A stretch of 64,000 nt of DNA, from NCBI GenBank assembly GCA_017642855.1, contig JAEPOO010000001.1, forward strand, positions 558,001 to 622,000. Direction: 5' to 3'. The stretch is from Pseudomonadales bacterium (GTDB lineage Bacteria; Pseudomonadota; Gammaproteobacteria; Pseudomonadales; Azotimanducaceae). Each line of letters starts with the position of its first letter. The first letter of the stretch is position 1. Position numbers and translations under genes: made by a program. The notes under the pieces are model-generated. The model was given only the letters and a program-made list of their open reading frames with translations. It ran no database searches and was not told where the DNA came from. Positions 60,044 to 64,000 of the stretch are shown piece after piece.

Positions 60044-60447
60044 TGATTCGCGTCGTCGACATTCCTGAATCTGAAATTGAGTGGTCTGCCATCCGGGCTA
60101 GCGGTCCGGGCGGGCAACACGTCAACAAAGTGTCGACGGGTGTGCACCTCAGGTTTGACCTCAAAGCTTCAAGCCTTTCGGAGGCCCTGAAAGAAAAGCT
60201 GTTACGAATCAACGACTCGCGAATTAACAGTGACGGCGTGGTCGTGATTAAGTCGGTCGCTTTTCGCAGTCAGGAGAAAAACAGGCTCGCGGCGCTGGAT
60301 CGATTAGACCAACTGCTGGAGCAGGCGCAGCGAGTACAGAAACCTCGGCGGAAAACACGACCAACAAAAGCGTCGGTCAAACGACGGCTCGACAGCAAAA
60401 AGAAACAGGGCGACCGAAAAAAGTCCCGTCGCCCGGTTGATTACTAG
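60043..60447 (+). CDS. arfB: alternative ribosome-rescue factor ArfB
   Basis: A 134-residue protein with the release-factor motif GPGGQHVNKVST, GGQ at 23-25, and a basic C-terminal tail (RRKTRPTKASVKRR, KKQGDRKKSRR) that enters the mRNA channel. It hydrolyses peptidyl-tRNA on non-stop stalled ribosomes. The start overlaps the efpL stop (TGATG). The stop shares CTAG with the convergent rhlE. Confidence 0.95.
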   Translation: MIRVVDIPESEIEWSAIRASGPGGQHVNKVSTGVHLRFDLKASSLSEALKEKLLRINDSRINSDGVVVIKSVAFRSQEKNRLAALDRLDQLLEQAQRVQKPRRKTRPTKASVKRRLDSKKKQGDRKKSRRPVDY

Positions 60448-61754
60448 GCCGCCTTCCTGCGCCTGGGACCTGCACTCTTTTGATTCGATCTGCTTTGATT
60501 TGACCTGTTCTGGTTCGAGCGCCGATTGCGTGATGGCCGGCGGCGTTTGCTGCCCTTGCTGCGATCACCTTGCCCTGTGCCTTCCCTCTGCGGTTTCCTT
60601 TCTTTTCGAAAAGGCAGTTGATTGACAGGCTCGAAGCCTTCGATTTCCTCTCGATCAATATTCTGATTGCTCAATTTCTCAATGGCATGTAACAGCTTTG
60701 CCTCATCATGGCTGACCAGAGAGAGCGCATGGCCGTCGTTTCCTGCGCGTCCGGTACGTCCAATTCGGTGTACATAGTCCTCAGCGACGTGAGGCAATTC
60801 GAAGTTAATGACCAGTGGAAGCTGATTGATGTCCAGCCCACGGGACGCGATATCGGTGGCCACAAGAATAGCGAGTTCGCCCGATTTAAATTGTTTGAGC
60901 GCCCGATTGCGATGGGCCTGTGATTTGTTGCCGTGAATCGCATCAGCGCGAATACCTGCTTTATTCAGAGATTTGGCGACCTTGTTGGCGCCATGTTTGG
61001 TTTTTGTGAAAACCAGCGCTTGAATATGCTGGTTGTCGGCTGCAATGACTTTTAACAGTTCCAGCTTCCGTGCCTTCTCAACGGGAATGACGGTTTGGCT
61101 GACGCTTTTTGCGGTCGAGTTGCGCGGTGCGACATCAACCAGTTCCGGATCGTTCAACATGGTTTCGGCCAGTTCTCGAATGTTTCCTGAGAATGTTGCT
61201 GAGAACATCAGCGTCTGTTTCTTTTCCGGCAGTTTTTCCCGGATTCGCTTCACATCGGGAATAAAGCCCATATCCAGCATTCGATCGGCTTCATCCAGGA
61301 CAAAGACTTCGATGTCACGCAGATCGACGGCACGTTGCTGATGAAGGTCAAGCAGTCGACCCGGCGTTGCAACAAGAATGTCGATACCGTTTTTCAGCAC
61401 TTTAATCTGTGGTCCAATTTTGACGCCTCCAAACACTGCGAAGGATCGTAACTGGGTGTTCTTTCCGTATTTGCGAACGCTTTCCTGGATCTGTCCCGCC
61501 AGTTCGCGCGTCGGCGTCAGGATGAGCGCTCGAAGTTTTCCTCTGCGTTCTTTTGGTGCGGTCGTTAGCTTTTGAATGATGGGCAGAGTAAATGCCGCAG
61601 TTTTTCCGGTTCCTGTCTGGGCCGTTGCCATGAGATCGTGGCCGGCTAGCACGGTTTGAATGCTGCCTTTTTGAATCGGTGTCGGGTTCTTGTAACCCTG
61701 ATCATAGAGGGAAGAAAGAAGAGGCTTAATAAGCCCGAGGTCTTGAAATGACAT
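60444..61754 (-). CDS. rhlE: DEAD-box RNA helicase RhlE
   Basis: ATG 61754 gives 436 residues (five upstream residues of the frame discarded). Motifs: Q-motif NPTPIQKGSIQTV, Walker A ATAQTGTGKTAAF, DEAD in FVLDEADRMLDMG, SAT in MFSATFSGNI, and HRIGRTGRAG. The C-terminal tail is rich in Arg, Asn and Ser (RRRPSRNRRSNQNRSNQ), as in RhlE. It remodels RNA, probably in ribosome assembly or degradation at low temperature. Confidence 0.93.
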   Translation of the reverse strand: MSFQDLGLIKPLLSSLYDQGYKNPTPIQKGSIQTVLAGHDLMATAQTGTGKTAAFTLPIIQKLTTAPKERRGKLRALILTPTRELAGQIQESVRKYGKNTQLRSFAVFGGVKIGPQIKVLKNGIDILVATPGRLLDLHQQRAVDLRDIEVFVLDEADRMLDMGFIPDVKRIREKLPEKKQTLMFSATFSGNIRELAETMLNDPELVDVAPRNSTAKSVSQTVIPVEKARKLELLKVIAADNQHIQALVFTKTKHGANKVAKSLNKAGIRADAIHGNKSQAHRNRALKQFKSGELAILVATDIASRGLDINQLPLVINFELPHVAEDYVHRIGRTGRAGNDGHALSLVSHDEAKLLHAIEKLSNQNIDREEIEGFEPVNQLPFRKERKPQREGTGQGDRSKGSKRRRPSRNRRSNQNRSNQSRSNQKSAGPRRRKAA

Positions 61755-61995
61755 AAAAATACCTGGCACCGCGAACTGAACGCGGTAGCGTTAATGTTTT
61801 GTAAAACTGGGAGTATTAGCTCGCAGCCTGAGTGCGCAGAAGCGCCGCACGGCATGTAGAATTTGAGCTCAAACGCAAGAAGCGAGGAGAGGCTAGGGAC
61901 GAGTTTTGCCTGAACAAATCAGTATGACGTTAGCTGGAGTCCAAGCCAGCGCGCGCAGTTTAGGCGGCGATAGTACCTAAAGCAAGGAAATATTA

Positions 61996-62166
61996 GTGAC
62001 CAGGTTCATCGTGTCGCGGATGATCGCCAGCAAAGTTGTACCATTCGGGTTTGCTTGCGCAAAAAAACTCCCCATCGAACTCGAATCGTTGCGTTTCAAA
62101 CAGTCCCACTTAAAGGATGTCTCACGACTTGCCCAGGGCCTGAAGGATCAGGCGCAGTTTTCTTGA
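61996..62166 (+). CDS. possible small protein (56 aa), unrecognised
   Basis: GTG 61996 is preceded by AAGGAA at an eight-base spacing, and the frame runs to TGA 62164. The 56-residue product TRFIVSRMIASKVVPFG, LESLRFKQSHLKDVSRLA has a hydrophobic-to-basic character but no recognisable family. It is the only plausible gene in the 500-base gap between rhlE and the acyl-CoA synthetase; the remaining parts (61755-61995, 62167-62260) show nothing convincing, apart from a possible rhlE leader. Confidence 0.35.
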   Translation: MTRFIVSRMIASKVVPFGFACAKKLPIELESLRFKQSHLKDVSRLAQGLKDQAQFS

Positions 62167-62260
62167 CGCGGTTGTCTTTGCAGCTTTCCTTCGAATTGAT
62201 CGACGGCCAGCACGTCAAATTTGATGGGACCGCATAAGCAGCATGATTTGTGCAGACTGC

Positions 62261-63871
62261 TTATGTCTCGATACCAAGTGATGCTTCAGCGAACTCTTTG
62301 ATCGATTTATAGTCAGCTTTGCCGTTCGGCGCGCGTTCAAGATCTTCTTTGACAAGAATGTTTTTCGGTATTTTGTAAGCGGCGAGATGTTTGCGTGAAA
62401 ACTCTTTGATGTCCAGTTCATCAAACGCTGCGCCGTCGTTCATTTGAACCACTGCAGTAATGGACTGTCCCCACTTATCGTCTTTTACCCCGACAACCAG
62501 CGCGTCAGCAACGCCATCGTGAAACTTCAGCGCTTCTTCGACTTCTTCTGGATAAACCTTTTCGCCAGCAGTATTAATACAATTGCTGCCGCGACCCAGC
62601 AGCGTCAGGCTGCCGTCATCTTCTACACGTACCCAGTCTCCGGGAATAGAGTAGCGGACACCATCGATCACCTTAAAAGTCTTGTCAGTTTTTTCCTGGT
62701 CCTTGTAGTAACCCATCGGCAAGAAGCCGCAAACAGCAACCATGCCGGCCTCGCCTGATCCAGGTTTGATCTCTCTCAAATCCTCAGTGAACACTTTGCA
62801 TCTTGGGCCGAGAGTAAAACTGGCAACTTCGATTTCCTGATCCTTGGTCATCAGTGAAGTGCCCAGGCCAATCGCTTCGGATGACGAGAAGCCATCAGAC
62901 AACATCAGGTTCTCGTTGTGTCTTAGCAGCCCAGCTTTCACTTCCCGGGTCCACATCACACCGGAAGAGTTCATAACACCCAACGAAGAGATATCGTACT
63001 TGCGCGGGTTGGCGTCCAGTTCCTCAACCATTGGACGAGCAAATGCATCGCCGACGATGGTGGTAGCCGTCACTTTGTGTTTCTCGATCGCTTCAAGCGC
63101 CAGAGCGGGTTCGAAACTTCGGGACGGCAGGGTGACACAGGTGCCGCCACTCGCCATGGCGCCAATGGCAGACAACAGACCTGTACCGTGCATAATCGGG
63201 GGCAGTGGCATATTGACCGGTCTTGGATTGGTTTTTAGTCGTTCCATGAACTCACCCAGGTTCTCACAGGGAGGAATGCCAATTCTTGGATTGCCACCGG
63301 CACCCAGAACCTGGAACAGATCATCATGTCGCCACATCACGCCCTTCGGCATCCCGGTGGTGCCGCCTGTATACAGGAAGAGCAGGTCGTCAGGGCTGTG
63401 TATGCGACCCGGTGAAGAACCATCACCGGCGTTGGCCATGTCTTCATAGGAAGAACGTTTGCCGTTGTCCACTGCCAGCCAGTGTTTCACACCCGGTAGT
63501 TGTTCGCGGATGTCGTCAACGTAGTGTTGGAATTCCGATTGATAAACGACGACCGTCGCATCGGAGTTATCAATCAGGTAAATCAGCTCGTGTTCGATGT
63601 ACCGGTAGTTCACGTTGACGTGAACCAGGCCGGCTTTGAAGCCCGCCGCAATGCCTTCCGGGTATTCAGGACAATTGCGCATATAGAACGCGATCTTATC
63701 ACCGGGCCTTACTCCGTTTGCCAGGAGGTTCCTGGCGAGGTTGTTGGATCGGCGCTTGAAGTCTCCCCAAGTGATGACCCTGTCACCATGTATAAAGGCA
63801 GGTTGTCCTTCATTCGTGATCTCTTCTACTGCTTCGAGAATTTCCCCGTAGCTCCAAGCGTAATTCGACAT
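62261..63871 (-). CDS. acyl-CoA synthetase (AMP-forming)
   Basis: A 536-residue ANL ligase with AAGGA before ATG 63871. The AMP-binding P-loop is LYTGGTTGMPKGVMW, followed by DGFSSSEAIG, GDWVRVEDDGSLTLLGRG and CINTAGEKVYPEEVE, and the final catalytic Lys region ERAPNGKADYKSI. The TGGTTGMPKGV form is common in mycobacterial FadD-type and marine acyl-CoA synthetases for fatty or steroid acids. Substrate unknown. It differs clearly from the synthetase at 26346. Confidence 0.93.
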   Translation of the reverse strand: MSNYAWSYGEILEAVEEITNEGQPAFIHGDRVITWGDFKRRSNNLARNLLANGVRPGDKIAFYMRNCPEYPEGIAAGFKAGLVHVNVNYRYIEHELIYLIDNSDATVVVYQSEFQHYVDDIREQLPGVKHWLAVDNGKRSSYEDMANAGDGSSPGRIHSPDDLLFLYTGGTTGMPKGVMWRHDDLFQVLGAGGNPRIGIPPCENLGEFMERLKTNPRPVNMPLPPIMHGTGLLSAIGAMASGGTCVTLPSRSFEPALALEAIEKHKVTATTIVGDAFARPMVEELDANPRKYDISSLGVMNSSGVMWTREVKAGLLRHNENLMLSDGFSSSEAIGLGTSLMTKDQEIEVASFTLGPRCKVFTEDLREIKPGSGEAGMVAVCGFLPMGYYKDQEKTDKTFKVIDGVRYSIPGDWVRVEDDGSLTLLGRGSNCINTAGEKVYPEEVEEALKFHDGVADALVVGVKDDKWGQSITAVVQMNDGAAFDELDIKEFSRKHLAAYKIPKNILVKEDLERAPNGKADYKSIKEFAEASLGIET

Positions 63872-63905
63872 TCTTTAATCCTTGTTATCGTCAAATTTGT
63901 GGCAC

Positions 63906-63933
63906 AAAAAAGGCGGTGCTGGGACCGCCTTTT
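63906..63933 (-). terminator. rho-independent terminator of the edge TonB receptor gene
   Basis: AAAAGGCGGT (63908-63917), a six-base loop and ACCGCCTTTT (63924-63933) form a stem. On the minus strand it is followed by a T run (A run at 63906-63911). It lies 19 bases after the stop at 63953. Confidence 0.85.
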
Positions 63934-63952
63934 AAGTTTACTGCTTAGTGCG

Positions 63953-64000
63953 TTATAGCGAAAAGCGATATCGCAAAGTCAGCGTTCGACCAAGCGGTGT
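63953..64000 (-). CDS. C-terminal end of an outer-membrane (TonB-dependent receptor-type) protein
   Basis: The last 15 codons are open to the window edge and read TPLGRTLTLRYRFSL then TAA. A final beta strand with alternating residues ending in aromatic Phe plus one residue, after a TPxGRT turn, is the standard C-terminal signature of TonB-dependent receptors (for example GTPRSLFLGATINF at 20062). The rest of the gene lies beyond the window. It is followed by its terminator. Confidence 0.6.
   Translation of the reverse strand, partial: TPLGRTLTLRYRFSL

Overview
The window looks like chromosomal DNA of a free-living, probably marine gammaproteobacterium. The evidence is an E. coli-type gene set (QueF, EfpL, ArfB, RhlE, AcnA, YdjA-like nitroreductase, class III alcohol dehydrogenase, a short 4.5S-type SRP RNA, tRNAs with encoded CCA), moderate GC, very tight packing, and a lipid- and hydrocarbon-oriented accessory set (CYP153 P450, acyl-CoA dehydrogenase, two acyl-CoA synthetases, FadJ-like protein, three TonB-dependent receptors, many alpha/beta hydrolases). 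No IS element, prophage, CRISPR array or rRNA was seen. The species cannot be named from the sequence alone.

Layout. 1-2.6 kb: 3' part of an RND pump, a glutathione S-transferase and a STAS-like protein. 2.7-4.9 kb: an exported eight-haem cytochrome with a C-terminal TPR region. 4.9-7.6 kb (minus): a run of metallo-hydrolase lipoprotein, methyltransferase, alpha/beta hydrolase and a tiny DRR-repeat protein. 7.7-12.1 kb (plus): ABM monooxygenase, TIM-barrel isomerase, cupin-like protein, TcuA and TcuB, coupled through TTG starts. 12.1-14 kb (minus): SDR, shikimate-kinase-like protein, TRIC-type channel. 14-15.8 kb: gene remnants around a tRNA-Glu/tRNA-Gly pair. 15.8-22.1 kb: class III ADH, a PhnD-like lipoprotein coupled to a hybrid histidine kinase, and a TonB receptor. 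22.3-30.4 kb: QueF, then a CYP153/acyl-CoA dehydrogenase/acyltransferase operon facing an acyl-CoA synthetase and a large TonB receptor. 30.6-34 kb: nitroreductase, BRCT protein, SRP RNA, a broken gene, an SDR lacking the usual catalytic residues, MarC. 34-45 kb: amidase, zinc-ribbon protein, cyclophilin, DUF523/DUF1722, two 2-oxoglutarate/iron oxygenase-type proteins, carboxylesterase, IorAB-type molybdenum hydroxylase, CysZ, serine hydrolase. 45-51 kb: AcnA, a fused HD-oxygenase/2OG-oxygenase (PhnZ-PhnY*-like), DUF1631. 51-64 kb: FadJ-like, YbaN, esterases, an epimerase remnant, a second STAS-like protein, an epoxide-hydrolase-like protein, EfpL-ArfB, RhlE, an acyl-CoA synthetase, and the 3' end of another TonB receptor.

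The strongest candidate for something new is the 47.8-49.1 kb gene. A PhnZ-type mixed-valent di-iron HD oxygenase, with its metal- and phosphonate-binding residues at almost the spacing I recall for PhnZ, is fused to a phytanoyl-CoA/PhnY*-type 2-oxoglutarate oxygenase. This predicts one polypeptide that hydroxylates an organophosphonate and then cleaves its C-P bond. A PhnD-family lipoprotein coupled to a hybrid kinase lies about 30 kb away.

Two genome-wide habits stand out: TTG starts overlapping the preceding stop as TTGA, and convergent genes whose stop codons share TTAG or CTAG. The window also holds several small degraded genes.
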